DNA of 15,173 nt from DTU049 sp033809015 (GTDB taxonomy: Bacteria; Bacteroidota; Bacteroidia; Bacteroidales; DTU049): assembly GCA_033809015.1 (NCBI GenBank), contig JAPXMM010000052.1, positions 1 through 15,173 of the forward strand, in the 5' to 3' direction. The notes under the pieces are model-generated. The model had not been told where the DNA came from, ran no database searches, and saw only the letters and a list, made by a program, of their open reading frames with translations. The translations under genes and the position numbers were made by a program. This document shows positions 1 to 7,004 of the stretch, one piece after another (position 1 is the stretch's first letter; every line of letters starts with the position of its first letter).

Positions 1-296
1 AGCAAGCAGTGATAGAATCACCAAGTAAAAAGGTATTAGTTAAACGTAAAACAAACGGACTAACTGTTTATAGCGTAAATGTAGCAGAGAAAAAAATTAA
101 TGATTTTTTAGTTTGGATGGTTAAATTCAGAGGTGTTGCCACAAAGTATCTACAGAACTACCTTATGTGGTTTGTAGTGATGAATAAGTACTTGAAAGCC
201 AATGTAGAATCAGACATTGGGCGACTGCTGAATTTGTCATCGCACGACAGATGGGCGTGGGAGCGGTATCGGAAGTTGATTAAGTTGAAATATTGA
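1..296 (+). pseudogene. IS1595/ISXO2-like transposase, C-terminal remnant (copy 1, runs off left edge)
   Basis: The reading frame is open to the left edge, so the GTG at 9 is unlikely to be a true start. From about position 114 (Trp-Met) the protein contains WMVKFRGVATKYLQNYL, which resembles the extreme C-terminus of IS1595-family (ISXO2-like DDE) transposases as I remember them. It ends with a distinctive tail containing IGRLLNLSSHDRW. The catalytic DDE region is not in the window, so whether the element is intact cannot be judged. The upstream part (before 114) shows no pattern I recognise and may be degenerate. By hand alignment the last 56 matched residues are identical at 41 positions to the copy at 9108-9395. 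The stretch around 209-270 is just over half G+C, clearly richer than the neighbouring genes, which fits acquired DNA. Family assignment is from memory; remnant status is inferred. Confidence 0.6.
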
Positions 297-365
297 TATA
301 ATACTGAATTTTAAACAATAAAAATTGTTATTATTCCTTTTTACAATCCTCCGATTTTTAAAATA

Positions 366-704
366 TTAATATAAAAGGTGTTTCTTGGCGGCATTTGCCC
401 ATTTAGCATCATATTTATAATCTGTAAAATATATTACTAGATCCGCATCATATTTATAATCTGTAAAATATATTACTTTATCAGCATCATATTTGTATTC
501 TGTGAAATACCATAATCCATTATTGCCCGCAGCATCATATTTATAATCACATTTATAAACTATTAAATCAGCATCATATTTATAATCTGTTACATATACT
601 ACTATATCTGCATCATATTTGTAATTAGTAGAATAAATTATTTGAGAGTTTAGAGAAAGTATTGATGCTACTGATAATAAAATTAAAAAGAAAAATTTTC
701 TCAT
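366..704 (-). CDS. Secreted YKYDA-repeat protein (DUF6150-like)
   Basis: A 112-residue protein with an N-terminal signal peptide (about residues 1-21, hydrophobic core FFFLILLSVASIL, likely cleaved after Ser20 or Gln21), so it should be exported to the periplasm or beyond. The mature part is almost entirely a short repeat: a beta-strand-like segment followed by YKYDA. YKYDA occurs six times, at residues 28, 41, 54, 70, 83 and 96, with a 13-residue period except for a 16-residue step in the middle containing Asn-Asn-Gly. It ends in a lysine- and histidine-containing tail (KKHLLY). This strongly resembles the DUF6150 family of small Bacteroidota proteins, from memory. No enzymatic motif is visible and the function is unknown. 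The ATG at 704 is chosen because it directly precedes the signal peptide. The gene stands alone and diverges from manC. Confidence 0.8.
   Translation of the reverse strand: MRKFFFLILLSVASILSLNSQIIYSTNYKYDADIVVYVTDYKYDADLIVYKCDYKYDAAGNNGLWYFTEYKYDADKVIYFTDYKYDADLVIYFTDYKYDAKWANAAKKHLLY
406..477 (-). repeat. 33-base exact direct repeat inside the YKYDA gene
   Basis: Positions 406-438 and 445-477 are identical over 33 bases, with a 39-base period (13 codons). They encode two successive YFTDYKYDA units. The other units are similar in protein but diverged in DNA, so this pair is probably the most recent duplication, or has been homogenised by recombination. The 39-base period keeps the frame, so unit gain or loss would leave the gene intact. 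Confidence 0.85.
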
Positions 705-864
705 ATATATTTTTTTCTTTTTTGTATCAAAAACTGAGCCATTAATTTTTAATAAATTACTTTTTATTTATTCAAATCCATCATCATTTATATTAGAATT
801 TAAAAATTAAATAAATATTTTTATTGCAAAAAACAATAAATTTTTTATTGACAGTAAAAATGAG

Positions 865-873
865 TAAATTTGT
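865..873 (+). promoter_or_regulatory. Probable promoter -7 element (TAAATTTGT) of manC
   Basis: The sequence fits the Bacteroidota sigma-factor -7 consensus TAnnTTTG. The last base of TTTG is 12 bases before the manC ATG at 885, so the transcript would begin within a few bases of the start codon. A TTG at 848-850 lies closer than the usual -33 spacing, so the upstream element is uncertain. Confidence 0.45.
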
Positions 874-884
874 AAAAAAATATT

Positions 885-1967
885 ATGAATGAGAATGTAT
901 ATTGCGTTATAATGTCTGGTGGTACTGGGGTAAGGTTTTGGCCTATGAGTAGAGAGAACAAACCTAAACAATTTTTAGATATTTTATTTACAGGGCAGAC
1001 GCTAATACAAAGTACATATAAAAGATATTGCAAAGTTGTTAAAAAAGAAAATATACGTTTTGTACTTTCTAGGATTCATGTCGATATATTAAAGGAACAA
1101 ATACCTGAGATAACAGATGAGCAAATAATAATAGAACCTGATAGGCGAAATACAGCACCTGCAGTTGCATATGCTTCAGCTAAGATTTATAAAAATAATC
1201 CTGATGCCATTTTGATATTTGCACCATCAGATCATTTAATTGAAGATGAAGAGTCCTTCATAGATACCATCAATCAAGCTATAGAATATGTAAAAAATAA
1301 TGATGTATTGATGACTTTAGGAATTAAGCCCACTCGCCCTGATACTGGTTTTGGATATATTCAATTTATTCCCAAAAAAGGCCAGAAAATTTGTAAAGTA
1401 AAAACATTTACTGAAAAACCAGCTATAGAATTAGCACGAACATTTATTAGAAGTGGTGATTTTCTCTGGAATGCTGGTATTTTTGTGTGGAGTGCCAAAA
1501 CAATTATTAACGCATTTAAAGAATACGAACCAGAAATTTATAATGCCTTCATGAGTGATCTATCCTGGTATTACACAGATAAGGAACAACAACAAATAGA
1601 AAAAATCTATTCAAATATTAAAAAAATATCTGTTGATTATGCTATAATGGAAAAAGCAAATAATGTGTATACTATAATTTCTGAATTCCCTTGGAATGAT
1701 TTGGGAACATGGGCTTCTCTACACGAAAAAAGACCAAAAGATGAAAATAATAACAGCATAATTGGCAAAAATGTTATGATTTATAATTCAGAAAATTGCT
1801 TAATTCAAATGCCCGCTAATAAAAAACTTGTTGTCATAGAAGGCTTAAATAATTTTATAGTGGTTGAAAATGATGATATGCTTTTAATATTAAATAAAAA
1901 TAATGAGCAATCCCTAAGGAATATAGTACAAGATATTTTAATAGAAAAAGGTAGTGAATATATATAA
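885..1967 (+). CDS. manC: Mannose-1-phosphate guanylyltransferase
   Basis: Makes GDP-mannose from mannose 1-phosphate and GTP, in the cytoplasm, for surface glycans and GDP-sugar derivatives. The N-terminus has the nucleotidyltransferase signature GGTGVRFWPMSRENKPKQF (residues 12-30), which carries the GTP-binding glycines, the arginine and the PKQ lysine. Later family blocks are EPDRRNTAPA (84-93), PSDH (114-117), TGFGYI (154-159), FTEKP (175-179), WNAGIF (195-200), DYAIMEK (251-257) and WNDLGTW (270-276). At 360 residues it is the short form: the C-terminal mannose-6-phosphate isomerase domain of bifunctional enzymes is absent. The remainder after about 290 fits the small left-handed beta-helix-type end. 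A J-domain gene follows after 32 bases and is probably co-transcribed. Assignment as the GTP-using mannose enzyme rather than a related sugar nucleotidyltransferase rests on the full motif set. Confidence 0.93.
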   Translation: MNENVYCVIMSGGTGVRFWPMSRENKPKQFLDILFTGQTLIQSTYKRYCKVVKKENIRFVLSRIHVDILKEQIPEITDEQIIIEPDRRNTAPAVAYASAKIYKNNPDAILIFAPSDHLIEDEESFIDTINQAIEYVKNNDVLMTLGIKPTRPDTGFGYIQFIPKKGQKICKVKTFTEKPAIELARTFIRSGDFLWNAGIFVWSAKTIINAFKEYEPEIYNAFMSDLSWYYTDKEQQQIEKIYSNIKKISVDYAIMEKANNVYTIISEFPWNDLGTWASLHEKRPKDENNNSIIGKNVMIYNSENCLIQMPANKKLVVIEGLNNFIVVENDDMLLILNKNNEQSLRNIVQDILIEKGSEYI

Positions 1968-1999
1968 TCTAGTGAGACTTTTTTATATTACATATTTTT

Positions 2000-2782
2000 A
2001 TGAATAGACAGCAAGCACTAAATTTACTATCATTAAATAATAATGCTACTGAAAATGATATTAAAAAAAAATACAAAGAATTAGCAAAAATTTACCATCC
2101 TGATAGTAATACTAGCGAGAGCTCTGCAGATAAATTTATTCAAATTACTGAAGCATATTTATTTTTAATAAATAATAAAGATTCTCAATATATACATCAA
2201 AATACTGAAGCTGAATATAAAAGACAAGCATATCAATATGCTCAAATGAGATATGAAGAATTTAGAAAAAAAGAAGAAGAACTAAACAATATACCCATTA
2301 ATAAAATTCTTTACCCATCATGGCTAAATGCAATTTTTTTAATTTTAAGCATTTTATTCCTATTTGATTATTATCTACCTAAACAATGGCATGAATGTAA
2401 TAATGCTTATATAGTGGAACCACAAAATAGTGAAGAAGATTTTGTTATCCAAGCTTGTAAAAGTAAAATTTTAGCTGAGAGACTATCATTAAATGACATT
2501 TATCTATTAGAGCAAAATGGAACTATTTTTCTAAAAAAATCAAGGATTCTTGGTGTTATTTTTAGCTATTCTATTAATCCACAACGTAGAGTTTACAACG
2601 TTACTACAAATAGATATGTCACTCATCCCATATTATGGCTCTCATTAGTATCTTCAGCAATTGTTCTATTTGTACCACTCAAAAATGTTCAACAAAAATT
2701 ATTCGCTAAATTTTTATCTTTAGTTTTTATACTTAGCTTTTTATTACCATTTGTAGCAATCAGCTTTGCAATGATAGTATGA
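2000..2782 (+). CDS. Membrane-anchored J-domain protein
   Basis: Residues 1-60 form a J domain with the conserved HPD tripeptide at 33-35 inside KELAKIYHPD, the motif that stimulates Hsp70 (DnaK) ATPase. No Gly/Phe region, zinc-finger repeats or DnaJ C-terminal substrate domain follows, so it is not DnaJ itself. A charged helical linker (about 68-97) leads to a first membrane segment (about 108-126), then a soluble loop of roughly 80 residues with two cysteines (133, 152), then two more membrane segments (about 210-227 and 237-260). By the positive residues flanking it, the J domain is probably cytoplasmic, where it could recruit DnaK to the membrane; the client is unknown. It starts 32 bases after manC and likely shares its transcript, although no functional link to GDP-mannose is evident. 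It converges with pyrF, with only 39 bases between the two stop codons. Confidence 0.85.
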   Translation: MNRQQALNLLSLNNNATENDIKKKYKELAKIYHPDSNTSESSADKFIQITEAYLFLINNKDSQYIHQNTEAEYKRQAYQYAQMRYEEFRKKEEELNNIPINKILYPSWLNAIFLILSILFLFDYYLPKQWHECNNAYIVEPQNSEEDFVIQACKSKILAERLSLNDIYLLEQNGTIFLKKSRILGVIFSYSINPQRRVYNVTTNRYVTHPILWLSLVSSAIVLFVPLKNVQQKLFAKFLSLVFILSFLLPFVAISFAMIV

Positions 2783-2821
2783 TATTCTAAACAAATTTTA
2801 AAGGTGTATTTTAATTTTTAT

Positions 2822-3646
2822 TTAAATAATGTACTCTTTCATAATTGCTTGGTACTCTTTAGCTTTTAACTCAATTTTTTGTTGAAAAGCATCAGTATTG
2901 TCTGTATAAATTATATCTCGTGATACATTTATTAAAATATTGCCTTCTGTTGTTAAAGTATTTTTCATGGTTTCTTGTAAATTCCCTCCCTGTGCTCCTA
3001 TTCCAGGTATTAGAAAAAAGTAATCTGGAAATAATCGTCTAATATATTGTAAAAGTGATTGCTGTGTAGCTCCGACAACGAACATCATTTTTTCACTAGA
3101 TATATCATTAGCTAGAGTTTTCATTATTTTCTCAAAAAAATATTCATCATTATTAGTTTTGGTTAATAAAAAATCTTGAGCTCCAGGGTTAGATGTGAGC
3201 CCTAATGGTATTATCCATTTATCATCAAATTGCAGAAATGGCTCTATGGTATCCCTTCCCATCAAAGGATTAATAGTGATAGCATCAAAGTCTAAGGGTT
3301 TTGAGAGATATGCTTTTGCATATTTTTCAGCAGTGTTACCAATATCATTTCTTTTACCGTCAGCTATTAAAAATACTGGTTCGTTTAGAGATTTTATATA
3401 TTCTAAAGTATTAGCAAGCATTTCATAACCTGCTGCTCCATATATTTCATAAAAAGCCAAATTTATTTTATATGCTATAGTATATGGCAGTGTGGCATCT
3501 ATCACTTTTTTATTAAAAATTTCTATAGCTTTTGTGCTATAGCTACTCACAAGTGTTTTAGGTATTTTATTAAGGTCTGTATCTAATCCTACACAAAGAA
3601 CGGATTTTTTAGAAAAGATGAGTTTTTGTAATTGATATTTGGTCAT
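2822..3646 (-). CDS. pyrF: Orotidine 5'-phosphate decarboxylase, type 2
   Basis: Catalyses the last step of UMP synthesis, decarboxylating orotidine 5'-phosphate in the cytoplasm. Visible landmarks are VLCVGLDTD (16-24), an AYKINLAFYE block (59-68), the active-site stretch DGKRNDIGNT (96-105) with the catalytic-type Lys98 and Asp101, INPLMGRD (125-132), GLTSNPGAQDF (149-159) and the phosphate-binding PGIGAQGG (214-221). The 274-residue length and these motifs place it in the longer type 2 group (the Mycobacterium- and Bacteroidota-like form). The active-site segment differs slightly from the more common DAKRGDIG. It begins 8 bases after the prfA stop, so the two form an operon, a pairing I recall as common in Bacteroidota. 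There is no Shine-Dalgarno sequence; the ATG at 3646 gives the expected N-terminus. Confidence 0.95.
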   Translation of the reverse strand: MTKYQLQKLIFSKKSVLCVGLDTDLNKIPKTLVSSYSTKAIEIFNKKVIDATLPYTIAYKINLAFYEIYGAAGYEMLANTLEYIKSLNEPVFLIADGKRNDIGNTAEKYAKAYLSKPLDFDAITINPLMGRDTIEPFLQFDDKWIIPLGLTSNPGAQDFLLTKTNNDEYFFEKIMKTLANDISSEKMMFVVGATQQSLLQYIRRLFPDYFFLIPGIGAQGGNLQETMKNTLTTEGNILINVSRDIIYTDNTDAFQQKIELKAKEYQAIMKEYII

Positions 3647-3654
3647 AATGATAT

Positions 3655-4722
3655 TTATTCTGTTTCTGCCTTTAATTTTTCTGCATTTTCTGCTACACGT
3701 AATGCATCTATTATCTCATCGAGATTGCCTTCCATTATTTCTGTTAAATTGTATAGTGTGAGCCCTATGCGATGATCTGTAACACGATTTTGTGGATAAT
3801 TGTAAGTACGTATTTTAGCAGAACGATCTCCTGTGGAAACCATTGTTTTTCGTTGATGTGAAATGTTATCTAAATATTTTTGATATTCTAGCTGAAAAAT
3901 TCGAGAACGAAGTAATATATAAGCTTTTTCTAAATTTTGAGTTTGGCTACGTTCATCTTGGCATGAAACACTAATGCCTGAAGGAATATGTGTGAGCCTA
4001 ACAGCAGAATAAGTTGTATTTACAGATTGACCACCATGTCCAGATGCGCAAAAGATTTCTTTTTTTATATCTTTTTCATCTATTTTCACATCAAATTCAT
4101 CTGCTTCAGGAAATACAACAACTGAGGCTGCCGAGGTATGTACTCTCCCTTGTGATTCAGTTAGTGGTATTCGTTGTACTCTATGTACTCCAGATTCGAA
4201 TTTTAATGTCCCATAGGCATCAGATCCAATGACGTTAAAAATTATCTCTTTGAAACCACCTAATGTTCCTTCAGTATAATTTACTATTTCTAATTTCCAT
4301 CCTTTTTGCTCTGCATATCTGCTATACATTCTAAAAAGATCGCCAGCGAAAATGCTTGCTTCGTCACCTCCCGTGCCACCTCTGATCTCTACTATTGCAT
4401 TTTTTGTATCTTGAGGATCATTGGGTAGTAGCAATATCTTTATTTCTTCTTCTATTTTAGATTTTTTATCTTCGAGAATAGATAATTCTTCTTTTGCAAT
4501 TGTTTTCAGCTCAATATCATTACTATTTATTAAATCTTTAGCTTCATCTATCCCTTTTAGAATGTTGTCATACTCAATATATGCTTTTGCTATAGGCTCT
4601 AAATCTTTGTAATCTTTGCTAAGTTTAATATATTGCTGCATATCATTTAGTACTTCAGGTGATTGGAGTTTAAGCTCTATCTCTTTAAACTTGTTATAAA
4701 GTTCTTTTAGTTTATCTATCAT
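3655..4722 (-). CDS. prfA: Peptide chain release factor 1
   Basis: Terminates translation at UAA and UAG by triggering hydrolysis of peptidyl-tRNA on the ribosome. The catalytic GGQ is at residues 230-232 (SGHGGQSVNTT), where the glutamine is normally methylated by PrmC. The stop-codon-reading PxT tripeptide that separates RF1 from RF2 is PLT at 186-188, in QRIPLTESQGRVHTSAAS; RF2 would have SPF. The N-terminal helical domain (1-100) and GGTGGDEAS (115-123) are also as in RF1. The 355-residue length is normal for the family. An unusual point is Tyr238 in NTTYSAVR, where an aspartate (NTTDSAVR) is usual. It heads the operon with pyrF and has a promoter-like TAATTTTGC upstream. Confidence 0.96.
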   Translation of the reverse strand: MIDKLKELYNKFKEIELKLQSPEVLNDMQQYIKLSKDYKDLEPIAKAYIEYDNILKGIDEAKDLINSNDIELKTIAKEELSILEDKKSKIEEEIKILLLPNDPQDTKNAIVEIRGGTGGDEASIFAGDLFRMYSRYAEQKGWKLEIVNYTEGTLGGFKEIIFNVIGSDAYGTLKFESGVHRVQRIPLTESQGRVHTSAASVVVFPEADEFDVKIDEKDIKKEIFCASGHGGQSVNTTYSAVRLTHIPSGISVSCQDERSQTQNLEKAYILLRSRIFQLEYQKYLDNISHQRKTMVSTGDRSAKIRTYNYPQNRVTDHRIGLTLYNLTEIMEGNLDEIIDALRVAENAEKLKAETE

Positions 4723-4756
4723 AGTTTTTTAAATTATTTAATTAATTAAAATTTTT

Positions 4757-4765
4757 GCAAAATTA
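4757..4765 (-). promoter_or_regulatory. Probable promoter -7 element (TAATTTTGC) of prfA-pyrF
   Basis: Read on the minus strand this is TAATTTTGC, an exact fit to TAnnTTTGC, 34 bases upstream of the prfA ATG. A TTG at 4784-4782 (minus strand) lies 16 bases further upstream and could serve as the -33 element, slightly closer than usual. Confidence 0.5.
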
Positions 4766-4881
4766 CAAAATTTCTAGTTTTCAATTTTTTTATATATTTT
4801 TACATAAATAAATGTAGCTATATGAAACAATTTACATTTCTTTTATATTTTAAGATTAATAGATTATTAGAATAATTTATT

Positions 4882-4890
4882 TATTTTTGT
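4882..4890 (+). promoter_or_regulatory. Possible promoter -7 element (TATTTTTGT) for the 4934-8649 gene cluster
   Basis: Fits TAnnTTTG and lies 43 bases upstream of the first ATG of the four-gene overlapping cluster. The surroundings are almost pure A+T, so chance matches are likely. Its support is position: it is a good consensus match in the gap ahead of the operon. Confidence 0.35.
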
Positions 4891-4933
4891 ATTTTTAAGT
4901 GCATTTTAGCTGTATTATAAATAAAAAAGAATA

Positions 4934-5530
4934 ATGTCTTTATATAATCAAAATATTCTAAAAATTTGGAAAATTCATCAGAATTGGACTCTATTTCTCG
5001 ATAGAGATGGTGTGATAAATAAACGTAAAATAGGAGATTATATAAAAATAATAGATGAATTTGAATTTTTACCAGATGTCAAAGAGGCTTTAGCTATACT
5101 AGCTAAATATTTTAACAAAATTATTATAGTAACTAATCAACAAGGCATTGGCAAAGGAATAATGACAGAAAATGATTTAAATGAAATACATAAATATATG
5201 ATAGAAGAAATATTGAAATCTGGTGGACGTATAGATGCTATCTATCATTGTCCAGATCTATCTAACTCTAATTCTAATTATAGAAAACCTAATCCTGGCA
5301 TGGCTTTAAAAGCAAAAGAAGATTTTCCGATGATAGATTTCTCTCATAGTATGATGGTGGGTGATAGTAAAGTAGATATGGATTTTGCTCAAAATTTAGG
5401 AATGAAAAAAATTTTTATTGGAGATTTAGAAGAAGTAGAACTCACACTGGTAGATATAGATTTAGTATTTCAATCGCTGTATGATTTTGCTATAGAAGTC
5501 AAACAATATTACCAAAATTTACAATTATGA
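4934..5530 (+). CDS. HAD-IIIA phosphatase, GmhB/HisB-N-like (heptose-bisphosphate or histidinol-phosphate type)
   Basis: A cytoplasmic HAD-superfamily phosphatase. Motif I is FLDRDGVIN (nucleophile Asp23, acid/base Asp25), motif II TNQQGIGKG (67-75, Thr67), motif III the lysine within YRKPNPGM (116-123), and motif IV GDSKVDMDFA (143-152). This arrangement is that of D-glycero-D-manno-heptose-1,7-bisphosphate 7-phosphatase (GmhB) and histidinol-phosphatase (HisB N-domain). Family members usually bind zinc through a Cys/His cluster just before RKP. Here the segment is CPDLSNSNSNYRKP, with only Cys106 retained, so the zinc site seems lost. That makes the exact substrate uncertain; a heptose precursor for lipopolysaccharide is the default guess. 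Its stop overlaps the next start in ATGA, so it leads the export operon. The first 14 residues before the HAD core are unremarkable. Confidence 0.85.
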   Translation: MSLYNQNILKIWKIHQNWTLFLDRDGVINKRKIGDYIKIIDEFEFLPDVKEALAILAKYFNKIIIVTNQQGIGKGIMTENDLNEIHKYMIEEILKSGGRIDAIYHCPDLSNSNSNYRKPNPGMALKAKEDFPMIDFSHSMMVGDSKVDMDFAQNLGMKKIFIGDLEEVELTLVDIDLVFQSLYDFAIEVKQYYQNLQL

Positions 5531-6336
5531 AATATAATTTTTTTATTTTAATTTATATTTTTTCAACTATCTCACTATTTTCTCAAAATGATACCATTAA
5601 TCAAAAAGATAAAAATGGATTGCCACATGGATATTGGGAGAAATATAAAGATGGTAAACTTTTTTACCAAGGACATTTCAATCATGGCACTCCAATAGGG
5701 GAATTCACATATTTCTATCCAGATAGTATTATTAAAACCAAACTCAGTTTTAGTGATAATGGCAAAAAAGCTTATGCTATTCATTATTATAAAAATGGTA
5801 AAAAATATGCAGAAGGCATTTATTATGATAAAAAAAAGGATGGTAAATGGATTTACTATGATGGATTTGATCATATCATAGCTATAGAAAATTATAAAAA
5901 TGGAGAATTAAACGGAATAAGCTACGATTTTTTCCCAAATGGAGATACACTACAGATAGCTAATTATGTAAATGGCAAAAAAAATGGAGAATATAAACTA
6001 TTCTATCCTACTAAAAGTCCTAGGATAATAGCTAATTACAAAAATGACACTATTCAAGGCCTAACAAAATATTTTTATTCTAATGGACAAGTGTATGAAA
6101 TAGGTAAATATCGTGATGGTCTGCGAGATAGCCTTTGGATAATGTATGATGAAAATGGAGTTGTCATATTAACAGAAATGTATAATTATGGCTCTCTAAT
6201 AGAGAGAAAAGTTTATCAACCAGACAAAGATCCAATGAAATTAGAAGATGACATTATTAAAAATATTGACCAATACAAAAAAGGTATTATAAAAGAACCA
6301 TCTGAAAATGTTTTTTTTAATGGTACAATTAGATGA
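5527..6336 (+). CDS. Secreted MORN-variant repeat protein (YwqK antitoxin-like family)
   Basis: A 269-residue protein with a signal peptide (about 1-19, ending FSQ), so it is exported. From about residue 28 it is built of repeats of roughly 20-25 residues of the MORN_2 type, with recurrent Y-x-N-G-x and G-x-W/Y-x-x-Y/F elements: GLPHGYWEKYKDG (31-43), HYYKNGKKYAEGIYYD, KKDGKWIYYD, NYKNGELNG, NYVNGKKNGEYKLFYP and YFYSNGQVYEIGKY. Databases often label such proteins toxin-antitoxin YwqK-family antitoxins, but the label reflects repeat similarity only. With a signal peptide and no toxin partner here, a cytoplasmic antitoxin role is unlikely. A beta-hairpin scaffold acting in the envelope is more plausible. 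The ATG at 5527 overlaps the upstream stop by ATGA, and its own stop overlaps the next start the same way, so translation is probably coupled. Confidence 0.82.
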   Translation: MKYNFFILIYIFSTISLFSQNDTINQKDKNGLPHGYWEKYKDGKLFYQGHFNHGTPIGEFTYFYPDSIIKTKLSFSDNGKKAYAIHYYKNGKKYAEGIYYDKKKDGKWIYYDGFDHIIAIENYKNGELNGISYDFFPNGDTLQIANYVNGKKNGEYKLFYPTKSPRIIANYKNDTIQGLTKYFYSNGQVYEIGKYRDGLRDSLWIMYDENGVVILTEMYNYGSLIERKVYQPDKDPMKLEDDIIKNIDQYKKGIIKEPSENVFFNGTIR

Positions 6337-7004
6337 AAAAGTATTTAATCATTTTATTACTTGCTTTTTGCTTTTTTAGTTGCCAAAAAGAAACCGAAAA
6401 TATGGATATCGGCTATTCATATTATGTAGCTGAGCCCGGATATTATCTTACTTACGAGGTAGATTCTATTTATTTTGATGATTTCTCAGGTACTTCAGAT
6501 ACTAATTACTTTTTGATTAAAGAATTTATGGAATCTTCATTTATAGATAATGAAGGACGAAAAGCTTATCGTATAGAACGTTGGTATAAATATAATGATA
6601 CACTGCCTTGGGTACTAAAAAATGTATGGTATAGCGTGCAAACTGATAAAAATGTTGAAAGAGTAGAAGAAAATATTAGATATATAAAATTGATTTTCCC
6701 TATTAAAAATAAAGCAAAATGGAATGGTAATGCTCTAAACAATCTAGATTATCAGGAATATAAATATTTAAATGCTCATAAACCATTTAATATTTCTGGT
6801 TTTGCTTTTGATTCTACAGTGAAAGTGCTACAAGATAGTTTTGTAAATCTCAAATACAATAAATATAAGTATGAGATTTATGCTAAACATGTAGGTTTGA
6901 TAAAAAAAGTTTTTATAAATTTGGAAAATAAAGATAATATGTCGGGAGAAATTAAAAATGGTGTCAAATATGAATGGAGGTTAATTGATTATGGTAAAGA
7001 ATAA
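6333..7004 (+). CDS. Lipoprotein of unknown function, probable surface-export signal
   Basis: A 223-residue protein with a lipoprotein signal: hydrophobic stretch 4-15 ending in FFSC, with Cys17 as the lipid-modified residue. The residues after the cysteine are QKETE, close to the QKDDE-like lipoprotein export signal described in Capnocytophaga, which sends lipoproteins to the outer face of the outer membrane; surface display is therefore inferred. The rest is rich in Tyr, Asn, Lys and Asp and looks like a beta-rich soluble domain. I recognise no family or catalytic motif. The start overlaps the MORN-repeat gene stop (ATGA) and the end overlaps the protease gene by 14 bases, so it belongs to the same transcript and may work with those exported products. 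Confidence 0.82.
   Translation: MKKYLIILLLAFCFFSCQKETENMDIGYSYYVAEPGYYLTYEVDSIYFDDFSGTSDTNYFLIKEFMESSFIDNEGRKAYRIERWYKYNDTLPWVLKNVWYSVQTDKNVERVEENIRYIKLIFPIKNKAKWNGNALNNLDYQEYKYLNAHKPFNISGFAFDSTVKVLQDSFVNLKYNKYKYEIYAKHVGLIKKVFINLENKDNMSGEIKNGVKYEWRLIDYGKE
6976..6980 (+). promoter_or_regulatory. GGAGG Shine-Dalgarno-like site that selects the protease start
   Basis: GGAGG ends 10 bases before the ATG at 6991 and lies inside the preceding lipoprotein gene. Strong Shine-Dalgarno sites are otherwise absent in this window. It supports the ATG at 6991 over the in-frame TTG at 6985, though the bases also encode Trp-Arg of the lipoprotein, so chance is possible. Confidence 0.35.

Noticed and set aside
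314..329. AACAAT-AAAA-ATTGTT hairpin after transposase copy 1
   Set aside because: Only six base pairs with one G-C pair and no uninterrupted T run; too weak to call a terminator.
406..610. Regularly spaced repeats resembling a CRISPR array
   Set aside because: The 39-base period is coding (13 codons of the YKYDA protein), most units vary at wobble positions, and there are no unique spacers.
845..1033. Minus-strand frame of 62 codons over the manC start
   Set aside because: Opposite to the clear manC signature motif; no family resemblance.
5527..6336. Toxin-antitoxin system suggested by YwqK-type repeats
   Set aside because: The protein has a signal peptide and there is no adjacent toxin; repeat similarity alone does not support a toxin-antitoxin call.
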